From Prorocentrum cordatum (taxonomy: Eukaryota; Sar; Dinophyceae; Prorocentrales; Prorocentraceae), in contig CAUYUJ010015516.1 of assembly GCA_963575745.1 (NCBI GenBank), positions 15,001 through 35,000 of the forward strand: a DNA stretch of 20,000 bases, given 5' to 3'. The notes below the pieces were generated by a model, which searched no databases, had not been told where the DNA came from, and saw only the letters and a list, made by a program, of their open reading frames with translations. Position numbers and translations under genes: made by a program. Positions 1-7,627 of the stretch are shown here, piece by piece; position 1 is the first letter of the stretch, and each line of letters opens with the position of its first letter.

Positions 1-19
1 TAACGACTCAGGGTGAAGG

Positions 20-90
20 ACTGGTCCTGGGGAAGTGGTCGGGAGGTCTGGGGCCCGAGCCTCGAGAAAATCGAGACGTCGGATGTCTGG
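20..90 (-). repeat. Dispersed repeat family A, diverged fragment
   Basis: Read on the minus strand, this stretch contains GACGTC, then CGATTTT, then CCAGACCTCCCGACCACTTC followed by CCCAGGACCA. The same order occurs in the best copy of family A at 9465-9670, where the corresponding blocks are GACGTCGTGATTT, CCAGAGGTCTCGACCCCTTC and CCCAGGACCA. Only the central block is clearly shared, so this is probably an old or truncated copy. The family is defined here only by comparing copies within this window. Confidence 0.45.
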
Positions 91-726
91 GTCGCGAGCA
101 GCAATATTCGACATCGGACACACCACGACTGGAGCCCCAGACCCTTATCTCTCCACTTCTCGAGGCAGATCGAACCGTCTTGCCATCGCTCGGGCGTCCA
201 CTGCCAAGGTGTTTCTCGGCTTCGCGCGCTCATGGCTCGCAGGATGATGACTCAAGATGCTCCCCGCTGGTTCTCGCCGAGGGCAGATCGACGCACGCGT
301 CCGAGCGTTGCCAGGCTGTGATGGCCCCCCGGGGCCCCAGGCTGGGCGGGAGCGGCTGGTGTTCGGTCGGGCGTGTCCCCCCACAGGCGGATTCTCGGCG
401 AACGAATTCAAAAATTGCCCCCCCCCCCTAAAAAAAAATAACCAAAATAGCCAAGACTTATTAAGAGAACAATAATCTCCAGACGATTTGTTGGACTATT
501 TTCGAATGTTCCTCCTGTAGAGGGACAGGTCCGACTTAAGGCTGGTGCGATGTTTCCGTTCCACTTGGCGTCGGCTCCTGGAGGTCTCGACGCCCTGGGG
601 GGGGGGGCCCAGGACGCCGACAACTTGCCAAGAACCCTCCGTCGTGATTCGCCATGGCTCGAGGGGGGTCTCCGCCAGTCGGGGGGGCCTGCCCCAGGGC
701 GGCTGGCAAATGTATACAAGATTCGG

Positions 727-770
727 CCTGACCTGAGGAACGATACATAAGGAACGAAACCCTTTTTTTT
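727..770 (+). repeat. MITE-like 5' internal fragment
   Basis: The stretch reads CTGACCTGAGGAACGATACA then TAAGGAACGAAACCC and a T run. The two MITE copies downstream have CTGACCTAAGGAACCCTAAA then TAAGGAACGAGGCCC and a T run just inside their left end. The terminal TACAGTCGGGG is missing here, so this is either a diverged, truncated relative or a shared module. Confidence 0.45.
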
Positions 771-905
771 ACCTAACAGCGAAGACTGATAGGTTTCTAG
801 TGGTGTCAAAAAAGAGCATCTGATGACTCAGAAGGGAGGTGTGGGCGGCATCCGGACAGCGAGGGCCGGGCTCAGGGCCGGGCTCGTTTTAAGCAAACAG
901 TCACA

Positions 906-1397
906 CACTTCGTGCTCTTCGACCTCCCAGAACTCCATTCCCGGGCCACATTTTGAATGCCCGGAGCCAACTGTAGGCCACTTCGTGCTCTTGGCCTTCC
1001 CAGAACTCCATTCCCGGGCCACATTTTGGATGCCCGGAGCCAACTGTAAGACACTTCGTGCTCTTCGACCTCCCAGAACTCCATTCCCGGGCCACATTTT
1101 GAATGCCCGGAGCCAAATGTAGGCCACTTCGTGCTCTTGGCTTTCCCAGAACTCCATTCCCGGGCCACATTTTGAATGCCCGGAGCCAAATGTAGGCCAC
1201 TTCGTGCTCTTGGATTTCCCAAAACACAATTCCCCGGCCACATTTTGAATGCCCGGAGCCAACTGTAGGCCACTTCGTGGTCTTCGAGTTCCCAGAACTC
1301 AATTCCTGGGCATGATTTTGAATGCCCGGGGCCAGCTGTAGGCCACTTCGTGTTCTTCGAGTTCCCAGAATTCAATTCCCGGGCCACATTTTGAATG
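906..1397 (+). repeat. 73-bp satellite, about 6.7 copies
   Basis: A unit beginning CACTTCGTGCTCTT recurs at about 906, 979, 1052, 1125, 1198, 1271 and 1343, giving a period of about 73 bp. Each unit contains CCCAGAACTCCATTCCCGGG, then CCACATTTTGAATGCCCGG and AGCCAACTGTAGGC. Copies differ at a few positions, notably TCGACCTC versus TGGCCTTC in the first third. The last copy stops at TTTTGAATGC, where the GGCTGA minisatellite takes over with no spacer. Because 73 is not a multiple of 3, a frame changes register at every copy. The three overlapping minus-strand open frames are therefore a by-product of the repeat and not a protein. Confidence 0.93.
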
Positions 1398-2680
1398 CTG
1401 AGGCAGGCTGATGCTGAGGCTGAGGCAGGCTGAGGCTGAGGCAGGCTGAGGCTGAGGCCGAGGCTGAAGGCCGACTGAGGCTGAGGCTGAAGCAGGCTGA
1501 GGCTGAGGCTGAGGCAGGCTGAGGCTGAGGCTGAGGCAGGCTGATGCTGAGGCAGGCTGAGGCTGAGGCTGAGGCTGATGCAGGCTGAGGCTGAGGCAGG
1601 CTGAGGCTGAGGCCGAGGCTGAAGGCAGACTGAGGCTGAGGCTGAAGCAGGCTGAGGCTGAGGCTGAGGCAGGCTGAGGCTGAGGCTGAGGCAGGCTGAG
1701 CTGAGGCAGGCTGAGGCTGAGGCTGAGGCTGAGGTGCTGAGGCTGAGGCTGAGGCTGAGGCTGAGGCTGAGGCTGAGGCTGAGGCTGAGGCTGAGGCTGA
1801 GGCTGAGGCTGAGGCTGAGGCTGAGGCTGAGGCTGAGGCTGAGGCTGAGGCTGAGGCTGAGGCTGAGGCTGAGGCTGAGGCTGAGGCTGAGGCTGAGGCA
1901 GGCTGAGGCTGAGGCAGGCTGATGCTGAGGCAGGCTGAGGCTGAGGCTGAGGCTGATGCAGGCTGAGGCTGAGGCAGGCTGAGGCTGAGGCCGAGGCTGA
2001 AGGCAGACTGAGGCTGAGGCTGAAGCAGGCTGAGGCTGAGGCTGAGGCAGGCTGAGGCTGAGGCTGAGGCAGGCTGATGCTGAGGCAGGCTGAGGGCTGA
2101 GGCTGAGGCTGATGCAGGCTGAGGCTGAGGCAGGCTGAGGCTGAGGCCGAGGCTGAAGGCAGACTGAGGCTGAGGCTGAAGCAGGCTGAGGCTGAGGCTG
2201 AGGCAGGCTGAGGCTGAGGCTGAGGCAGGCTGATGCTGAGGCAGGCTGAGGCTGAGGCTGAGGCTGAGGCAGGCTCAGGCTGAGGCAGGCTGAGGCTGAG
2301 GCCGAGGCTGCGGGCAGACTGAGGCTGAGGCTGAAGCAGGCTGAGGCTGAGGCTGAGGCAGGCTGAGGCTGAGGCTGAGGCAGGCTGAGCTGAGGCAGGC
2401 TGAGGCTGAGGCTGAGGCTGATGCAGGCTGAGGCTGAGGCCGAGGCCGACGGCAGACTGAGGCTGAGGCTGAAGCAGGCTGAGAGAGGCAGGCTGAGGCT
2501 GAGGCAGGCTGATGCTGAGGCAGGCTGAGGCTGAGGCTGAGGCTGATGCAGGCTGAGGCTGAGGCAGGCTGAGGCTGAGGCCGAGGCTGAAGGCAGACTG
2601 AGGCTGAGGCTGAAGCAGGCTGAGGCTGAGGCTGAGGCAGGCTGAGGCTGAGGCTGAGGCAGGCTGAGGCTGAGGCTGTG
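1398..2680 (+). repeat. GGCTGA minisatellite with higher-order structure
   Basis: Almost the whole stretch is built from GGCTGA hexamers with regular variants (GGCAGGCTGA, GATGCAGG, GAAGCAGG, GGCCGAGG). A marker phrase, GGCCGAGGCTGAAGGCAGAC or a close variant, recurs near 1457, 1611, 1989, 2145, 2300, 2438 and 2578. This gives a higher-order period of about 155 bp, shortened to about 140 bp in the last copies. Between the second and third markers lies an uninterrupted run of 26 perfect hexamers. Conceptual translation gives only dipeptide repeats (LR, EA on plus; SL, SA, PQ on minus), so I do not call a gene. Two-G runs every six bases give weak G-quadruplex potential on the plus strand. Confidence 0.95.
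1741..1896 (+). repeat. Perfect (GGCTGA)26 core
   Basis: Twenty-six consecutive perfect GGCTGA hexamers with no interruption, unlike the variant-rich flanks. The homogeneity suggests a recent local expansion by slippage or unequal exchange inside one higher-order unit. It explains why the marker spacing jumps to about 378 bp here instead of 155 bp. Confidence 0.92.
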
Positions 2681-2736
2681 ACTGCGACTGCCGTTGCCGC
2701 TGCGACTGTCATCGCGAATGCGACTACGACTGCGAG
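2679..2736 (+). repeat. Degenerate GCGACT hexamer repeat at minisatellite edge
   Basis: Immediately after the GGCTGA tract the sequence continues in a six-base rhythm, with phrases such as GACTGC, GCCGTTGCC and GCGACTACGACTGCG. It may be an older, mutated edge of the minisatellite. Confidence 0.55.
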
Positions 2737-2739
2737 AAC

Positions 2740-3069
2740 AGCAGAATTCTACAACTGGGTTCTCATTTGAATCTTAAGGGGAATGCTTCCAGATATGCTC
2801 CTACACATCGCTGTTAGGTTGCTTTGCCGGGATAATCAAAGAAAATCTACGAAGTTCGAAAGGACACCAGGGGGCTCGCCGCCAAAAAGGTAGCGGAACG
2901 CATGCAAACCAAAAGAACGACCGAGTCCCTTTTGAAAAACAAGTGTTCCTTATTCGAGCCGGATCCTGTGTACCCCCTCTTGCCATCGTCAGGATTTAAA
3001 CTTGCCAGCCGCCCTGGGACAGGCGCCCCCATCGGCGGACCAGTTTATGCTGTGCCACTCCTCGAACGC
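2740..3069. other. Anonymous spacer before MITE copy 1
   Basis: No recognisable gene. A minus-strand open frame of about 60 codons and overlapping plus-strand frames are present, but none has a family motif. Base composition is more balanced than in the flanks. It ends directly at the TA that starts the first MITE-like element. Confidence 0.4.
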
Positions 3070-3248
3070 TACAGTCGGGGCGCTGACCTAAGGAACCCTA
3101 AATAAGGAACGAGGCCCCTTTTTTTCCATGAGTTCAACTTCGATTTCCGATCGAAAACATAAGGGAAACCTGAGGCAAGCTGTGAAACACTTAAGGAACG
3201 CGGAGCCCCTCCCCAACGAAGGGTTTCTTCTTCAGGGCCCCGACTGTA
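3070..3248. mobile_element. MITE-like element, copy 1 (TA-flanked, CAGTCGGGG inverted ends)
   Basis: The element begins TACAGTCGGGG and ends CCCCGACTGTA, a perfect 11-bp terminal inverted repeat including the outer TA. It is 179 bp long. A second copy with the same ends and the same interior lies 707 bp downstream, so the boundaries are set by copy comparison. TA flanks and ends beginning CAGT are typical of Tc1/mariner-type DNA transposons, which duplicate TA on insertion. The element has no room for a transposase, so it fits a non-autonomous miniature element. The interior contains AAGGAACCCTAAATAAGGAA, a T run, and GAGGCAAGCTGTGAAACACT. Class assignment rests only on the ends and is an inference. 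Confidence 0.75.
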
Positions 3249-3394
3249 GGCACGAGCGCCCTTCGGCGCGCGGCTTGCCGACTAGCGCGTGCGGTGCGAC
3301 AGCGGCGGCCTGCGTGCTTGGACTTGGCCCCGAAGCGCCCATCGAAAGAGCGCGCACCAAAAGGCCACTCTGGCGAAGGGTCCCTCTTCCCGGA
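3249..3394. other. GC-rich spacer between MITE copy 1 and family A
   Basis: GC-rich sequence with short palindromes such as GGCGCGCGG and a few overlapping open frames on both strands. No gene is recognised. Together with the following family A copy it makes up the segment bracketed by the two MITE-like elements. Confidence 0.35.
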
Positions 3395-3775
3395 CCCCCG
3401 CCGTCGTGATCTGCTCACAGAGTCGACCCTCAGAGGTCTCAACCCCTTTCGGGTCGGGCGAAAGGGAGGGATAGCAAAGGGGGGGTTTGAGAATCAGCTC
3501 ACGTAGCTGATTTTCCCGGCGCCTCCCGGCGCCGGAGGCGGCTATGTATCGAGGAATGGGCCCCTCGGTGAAGCCGAAACCAGCTGCATGCAGCAAATTT
3601 CGTACCCCCCTCTTCCCAATCCCCCCCTTTCGCCCGGCCCGACCCTTCCCCGCGACCAGCTTGCCATCCTGAATCGTTTTTGTTGACGGTCTGGAGGCCG
3701 ACGAAGAGCCCCCAGAGGCCGAACATAGCGAGACACCTCCCGCTGTGACTCTGTCACAACGCGAGGGGGTCTGGG
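3395..3775 (+). repeat. Dispersed repeat family A, copy with longer interior
   Basis: Blocks shared with the copy at 9465-9670, in the same order, are GACCCCCGCCGTCGTGATCT, GTCGACCCTCAGAGGTCTCA ACCCCTTT, GACGGTCTGGAGGCC, and AGAGCCCCCAGAGGCCGAACAT. A final CGCGAGGGGGTCTGGG also matches. Compared with the other copies it has about 150 extra bases between the second and third blocks (about 3455-3660), including GGCGCCTCCCGGCGCC palindromes. The second MITE-like element sits immediately at its right end, after TCTGGGT. Function is unknown; it behaves as an interspersed repeat. Confidence 0.65.
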
Positions 3776-3776
3776 T

Positions 3777-3956
3777 TACAGTCGGGGCGTTGACCTAAGG
3801 AACCCTAAATAAGAAACGAGGCCACTTTTTTCCATAAGTGAAACTTCGATTTCCCATCGAACACATAAGGAAAACCTGAGGCAAGCTGTGAAACACTTGA
3901 GGAACGCGGAGCCCCTCCCCAACGAAAAGGGTTCCTTCTTCAGGGCCCCGACTGTA
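3777..3956. mobile_element. MITE-like element, copy 2
   Basis: It has the same TACAGTCGGGG and CCCCGACTGTA ends as copy 1, and a collinear interior with scattered substitutions and a few small indels. It is 180 bp long and in the same orientation as copy 1, judging from the T run and the GAGGCAAGCTGTGAAACACT block. It abuts a family A repeat on the left, which suggests insertion next to or into that repeat. No transposase is visible in the window. Confidence 0.75.
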
Positions 3957-4163
3957 CTTTCCCTGAGATCCGACGTAGGGGAAAAAACATAGTGAAAAGC
4001 ACGCCTGGAGTCTCAGATCCCATCTGCCTGCGTCGTTCTTCACGCCGCATCGATCTGTGAGGGCCCCAGGGCCCGAAGAAAAACGAAAAAGCCCGGCTCG
4101 AAGAAAATCAGACGCCAGGATCTCTGGGCTTACGTACAGCCTAGAAGAGCCCAAAACACCATA
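3957..4163. other. Anonymous spacer with a motif shared with family A
   Basis: No gene recognised. The phrase ATCGATCTGTGAGGGCC at about 4048 also occurs, reverse-complemented and nearly identical, at the right end of the family A copy near 9660-9685. This stretch may therefore contain a further diverged minus-strand relative. A GGGCCCCAGGGCCC palindrome overlaps that phrase. Confidence 0.4.
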
Positions 4164-4330
4164 AGCATAAACATGAACTGTTGGCGGTCCGCGCGGATTT
4201 CTCGGATTTGAGCTGGACCGCCTCTTTGGCGCGCGGAGCGCGCCAGGGGCGGCGCCGGAGCCGCCGTCGGGGGGGGCCCAGCGCGGATCCCAGAAATCCG
4301 CGCGGAGCGCCAAAAGTTTTACTGTGTATG
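4164..4330. repeat. Long imperfect inverted repeat (fold-back element)
   Basis: The left arm at 4176-4202 (AACTGTTGGCGGTCCGCGCG then GATTTCT) pairs with the right arm at 4292-4318, with 25 of 27 positions complementary. Weaker pairing with small gaps extends outward to about 4164 and 4330 (GCATAAACA against TGTGTATGC). The ~90-base loop holds further nested palindromes, for example GGCGCGCGGAGCGCGCC near 4228-4244 and GGCGCCGGAGCCGCC. It may be a fold-back transposon remnant or a structured transcript. No second copy is present to confirm mobility. Confidence 0.7.
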
Positions 4331-4347
4331 CCGTTTTTGAACATCGT

Positions 4348-4800
4348 TTAACCGATCCCCACCCCCACCAGCGTGGGCTGGGCCCCACTGGCCGATCCAC
4401 CCCCATGGATGGGGATAGACGGTGGGGGCATTGGATAAGGACCCCTTAGATAAGGAATCCAGGGTCTGGACACCGGTGGGACTGCAGTCGAGGCTTGGCC
4501 ATGGATAGCACCGCCGCCCTCATCAGATCCTCCAGGGTCTGCAGCCTCCTGTACGCATTCATTCACGAACGCCCCCACCGTGGGCTGCTCTCTTCTGGTC
4601 TCGAGGGGCATATCCCCAACTGAGTTGGCGAGACGGTGGGGCTTGAGACGTGGATGGGGATGGGGATAGGGACTGGTTATTAACCGATCCCTATCGGTTT
4701 CATGACCGATCCCTTTCCCAAACCGGTTAAACGATACTGAGTTGTTCACCGATCGGTTTCGTAACCGATCCCTATCCCAAATCGGTTTTAAAGAACCCAC
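4348..4800 (-). CDS. Anonymous open frame, 150 codons, doubtful
   Basis: This minus-strand frame starts at an ATG near 4800 and runs 150 codons to a stop near 4348. I recognise no family. The first ~50 residues are encoded by the GATCGGTT-rich palindromic DNA and are arginine- and asparagine-rich. A short PYPHPHP stretch follows. The middle (about residues 55-115) has a more protein-like mixed composition, including PLETRREQPTVGAFVNECVQ. The tail is proline- and glycine-rich. A chance frame is quite possible because both ends lie in low-complexity DNA, and no splice sites can be asserted. Confidence 0.15.
   Translation of the reverse strand: MGSLKPIWDRDRLRNRSVNNSVSFNRFGKGIGHETDRDRLITSPYPHPHPRLKPHRLANSVGDMPLETRREQPTVGAFVNECVQEAADPGGSDEGGGAIHGQASTAVPPVSRPWIPYLRGPYPMPPPSIPIHGGGSASGAQPTLVGVGIG
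4676..4795. repeat. Palindromic AACCGATCCCTATCGGTT-type repeat
   Basis: The phrases AACCGATCCCTATCGGTTTC, ACCGATCCCTTTCCCAAACC, ACCGATCGGTTTCGTAACCG and ATCCCTATCCCAAATCGGTT follow each other. They form two tandem half-related units about 65 bp apart, each internally palindromic (AACCGAT against ATCGGTT). The pattern could extrude cruciforms or bind a dimeric protein. It could also be the edge of a satellite. A related phrase, AACCGATCCCCACCCCCACC, occurs at about 4349. Confidence 0.7.
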
Positions 4801-4846
4801 TACCTGTTAATAGACGATACTGACTTCTGTCTTCTTCGGAGGAGGG

Positions 4847-4871
4847 CCCGGCAGGACCGCCGCCTGCCGGG
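4847..4871. repeat. Perfect 9-bp hairpin
   Basis: CCCGGCAGG and CCTGCCGGG flank a 7-base loop (ACCGCCG). It sits at the start of a GCC-rich low-complexity stretch (about 4847-4970). Without a T run it does not look like a terminator. Confidence 0.6.
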
Positions 4872-5016
4872 CGCGGTGCCAACAGCGCCGCCGCCGCCGC
4901 CACCGCCGTGGCCAGGGGGGCGGCGCCGCGCCGGAGGCGCACGCGGCGGGCCTCGGAGCCGCGGGGCATGCCCAGCGCCATCGGCTGGCGACTCGAGGGG
5001 AGTAGGGGGAAAACAA

Positions 5017-5153
5017 ACCTACCTCGCTTTTGACCACCCTCGCTTCCAAGAGATACCAAACGATGCCAAATTGCAGCCTGTACTGGTCAGGCCGCTTGAC
5101 GAGGAGGCGCGTGGTATGGCTTGGCTTTGCCTGGAAGCGAAAGCGGGGTAGGT
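5017..5153. repeat. Imperfect inverted repeat
   Basis: ACCTACCTCGCTTT (5017-5030) pairs with AAAGCGGGGTAGGT (5140-5153) with one mismatch. CGCTTCCA (5041-5048) pairs with TGGAAGCG (5132-5139). A ten-base insertion separates the two stem parts on the left only. The ~80-base interior is open in two plus-strand frames and one minus-strand frame, and I recognise no protein in it. Confidence 0.55.
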
Positions 5154-5199
5154 AATTCACGCTCTGAGGGAAGGGGGGGGCAGGCTGAGGGGCAACGAT

Positions 5200-5375
5200 C
5201 CCAGACCAGCTCGCGCTGTGAAAACCTCATGACGGGAGGCTTTTCGCTTTCTCTGGCCTCTGGGGGGCACTGCCGGGCCTCAAGACCGTCAAAAGATAGC
5301 TCGCGACGAAAACTGGGCCGAGACCTTTGGGGTCGACGTTGTGAAAAAATCACGACGTTGGGAGCCTGGGGCTGA
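5200..5375 (-). repeat. Dispersed repeat family A, minus-strand copy
   Basis: Read on the minus strand this gives CCCAACGTCGTGATTTTTTC, ACAACGTCGACCCCAAAGGT, CTCGGCCCAGTTTTCGTCGC, GACGGTCTTGAGGCCCGGCA, CCCCCCAGAGGCCAGAGAAA and a final CGCGAGCTGGTCTGGG. These match, in order, the blocks of the copies at 3395-3775 and 9465-9670. It is the tightest evidence that family A is a real interspersed repeat, since it occurs in both orientations with the block order kept. Confidence 0.75.
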
Positions 5376-5389
5376 GGGGCAACGATAGG

Positions 5390-5603
5390 GGGGGATAGGC
5401 ATACGGGGGGAAACATATCCCCTGGAATGGGCGATATATCGCCGATAGATCGGCGATAGGCCCCAGATGGTGAATCCGCCCGCTCCTGGGCAGGCTGGGG
5501 CTCTCGGGCCCCTATGTGTCGGCGACCAATGAACGAACGACTGGGGGTCGATGCATGCGTCCCCCCCGTATGCCTACGTACTTCCCCCTATCGTTGCCCC
5601 CGA
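5390..5603. other. Spacer before the CTC tract
   Basis: A short palindromic cluster GGCGATATATCGCC near 5429-5442 is followed by GATAGATCGGCGATAGGCCC. No gene is recognised. The remainder is GC-rich and leads into the pyrimidine tract. Confidence 0.4.
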
Positions 5604-5880
5604 TCCTCCTCCTCCTCCTCCTCCTCCTCCCCTTCCTCTTCCTCCTGCTCCTCCTCTTCCTCCTCCTCCTCGTCCTCCTCCTCCTCCTCCTCCTCTTGCT
5701 CCTCCCGCCTCCTCCTCCTCCTCCCTCCTCCTCCTCCCTCCTCCTCTCCTCCTCCTCTCCCCCTCCTCTCTCTCTCTCCTCTCTCCTCCCTCCTCCTCCT
5801 CTCCTTCCTCCTCCTCCTCCTCCCCCTCCCCCTCCTCCTCCTCCTCCCCCTCCTCCTCCTCATTCTCCACTCCTTTTCCT
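5604..5880 (+). repeat. CTC/CCT pyrimidine tract
   Basis: About 270 bases of nearly pure pyrimidine built from CTC triplets with CTT, CCC and TCT variants. All frames are open because the tract lacks stop trinucleotides on either strand, so the S-, L- and P-rich (plus) and E-, R- and G-rich (minus) frames are artefacts. Directly after it comes TTTTTCCCAATCGCACCCCG, matching the sequence after the CTC tracts of the later higher-order units. It therefore looks like the tail of a preceding, otherwise missing unit. Confidence 0.9.
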
Positions 5881-5900
5881 CATACATACTTTTTCCCAAT

Positions 5901-6782
5901 CGCACCCCGAGGCCAATTTTTAGGGCGGGCAGGGCGTCTCGCCTGAGACTTGCTCATCACTTCTGATTCTGAAGCTTCTGAATTGGCAACAGCTTCGCAG
6001 ATGGAGGGCGGGTCGTTTTCGATATGTGGCCCTCGCCTTAGCGCCGCGCACATTCGTTCTGAACGTTTGCAAGAGTTTGATTGGTTTTCAAAATGTGGCT
6101 CACGCCTGAGCGCGGCGCACATTCGTTAAAACATGCAAGAGTTTAACGGATTGGGGGCGGGTGGCTTTCAATATGTGGCGCTCGCATTTGCGCAGCGCAC
6201 ATTCGTATTAAACATTCGAAAGAGCTTCACGGATTGAGGGCGGATTCTTTTCAAACTGTGGTTCTTGCCTGAGCGCCGCGCACATTCGCATTCAACATTT
6301 GAAAGAGCTTCACGGATTGAGGGCGGCTCATTTTCAAAATGTGGTCTCGCTTTAGCGCCGCGCACATTCGCTTACAACAGGTTCAAGCAGTTCACGGATT
6401 CCCATCATCCATGTACCAGTTACTGCGTTTAGGAAGGATTCTGGACTGTGCGGGCGCAGCAGTTGTGTTGATTCGCGGTGTTGAAATCCCCAATTAAGGC
6501 GTTCTGGCACGATTCTGGATCGCCAAGACGCAACAGTCAGGTTGATCCGTGGCGTTGAAATCCCCCAAACCATGTTTTGGCATGCTTCAGGGTCTTCAAA
6601 CGGTTGTCTTCCAACGAGGCAGTTCCATCAGTGGAAATGACCGTTGCATGGGCATCTGGAGAGGGAGCTTGGAGGAAGGGTCTACTCCAACATCGTTGAT
6701 GACTCTTGGGTTTACACTGGTCCTCCTGCTCCTCCTCCTCCTCCTGCTCCTTTCCTTTTCCTTCTAAATCACTTCTCCCTGT
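5901..6782. repeat. Higher-order satellite, unit 1 (~882 bp)
   Basis: The unit starts at CGCACCCCGAGGCC, followed by AGGGCGGGCAGGGCG and CGCCTGAGACTT. It then carries five ~80-bp subrepeats (marker GCGCCGCGCACATTCG near 6041, 6111, 6191, 6275 and 6355). A ~350-bp longer module follows, then a short CTC tract (about 6721-6760). Inside the longer module two ~75-bp related blocks occur, each with GATTCTGGA, a CGCAACAGT-like phrase and GGCGTTGAAATCCCC. Minus-strand frames through the subrepeats give the recurring peptide CAALRREPHFEN, but no known domain is recognised. Confidence 0.88.
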
Positions 6783-7627
6783 CGCACCCCGAGGCCAGTT
6801 TTAGGGCGGGCAGGGCGTTTCGCCTGAGACTTCCTCGCCATTTACGACTCTGAACCACGAACGATGGCAACCGTTTCGCAGATGGAGAGCGTGGTTTTCG
6901 GAACGTGGCTCTCGCCAAAGCGCCGCGCACATTCGTATTAAACATTTGAAAGGGCTTCACGGGTTGAGGGCGGATCCTTTTCAAACTGTGGCTCTCGCCT
7001 CAGCGCCGCGCACATTCGTATTACGAATGTGGACGAGCGTCACGGATTGAGGGCGGGTCGTTTTCAAAATGGGGTTCTCGCCTTAGCGCCGCGCGCATTC
7101 GTATTAAACACAATGGCGAATGAGCTTCACGTACTGAGGGCGGCTCTTTTTCAACACGTGGTTTTCGCCTGAGCGCCGCGCACACCCGTCCATTAAAATT
7201 TGGAAGAGTCCCACCGCGTCCCATGATCCGAATGTGGAAGAATTTCACGGACCTCACCATATACTGCGTTTTGGAAGGATTCTGGATTATGCGGGCGCAG
7301 CAGTTGTGTTGATTCGCGGCGTTGAAGTCCCCAATTAAGGCGTTCTGGCACGATTCTGGATCGCCAAGACGCAACAGTCAGGTTGATCCGTGGCGTTGAA
7401 ATCCCCCAAACCATGTTTTGGCATGCTTCAGGGTCTTCAAACGGTTGTCATCCAACGAGGCAGTTCCATCAATGGGAATGAACCGTTGTAGGGGCATATG
7501 GAGAGGGAGCTTGGAGGAAGGGTCTACTCCAACATCGTTGATGACTCTTGGGTTTGCACTGGTCCTTCTCCTCCTCCTCCTCCTCTTCCTGCTCCTTTCC
7601 ATTTCCTTCTAAATACCTTTTCCCTGT
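6783..7627. repeat. Higher-order satellite, unit 2 (~845 bp)
   Basis: It has the same layout as unit 1: the CGCACCCCGAGGCC start, four ~83-bp subrepeats (marker near 6921, 7003, 7087 and 7173), the longer module and a CTC tract (about 7566-7600). The module contains ATCGCCAAGACGCAACAGTC and GACTCTTGGGTTTGCACTGG. A minus-strand frame of 117 codons (7021-7374) aligns with a 113-codon frame in unit 3 over most of its length. That reflects recent duplication and is weak evidence for a gene. Confidence 0.88.

Larger units (their letters stand above)
1..905. other. GC-rich anonymous sequence, no gene recognised
   Basis: I see no recognisable gene here. Short open frames exist on both strands, but they overlap each other, are rich in R, P, G and S, and show no family motif. 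Visible landmarks are a family A repeat fragment near the start, a run of 11 C followed almost at once by 9 A (418-438), and a MITE-like stretch near 727-770. A GC palindrome around 325-342 pairs GGCCCC with GGGGCC. Up to the left window edge this could be intergenic or intronic. Confidence 0.5.

Noticed and set aside
4847-4871. Rho-independent-type terminator at a GC hairpin
   Set aside because: No T run follows the stem, no upstream gene is identified, and the organism appears eukaryotic.
5604-5880. Serine/proline-rich or glutamate/arginine-rich protein genes of 98-150 codons
   Set aside because: These frames are translations of a CTC/GAG simple repeat in all frames; the unique flanks carry no coding signal.
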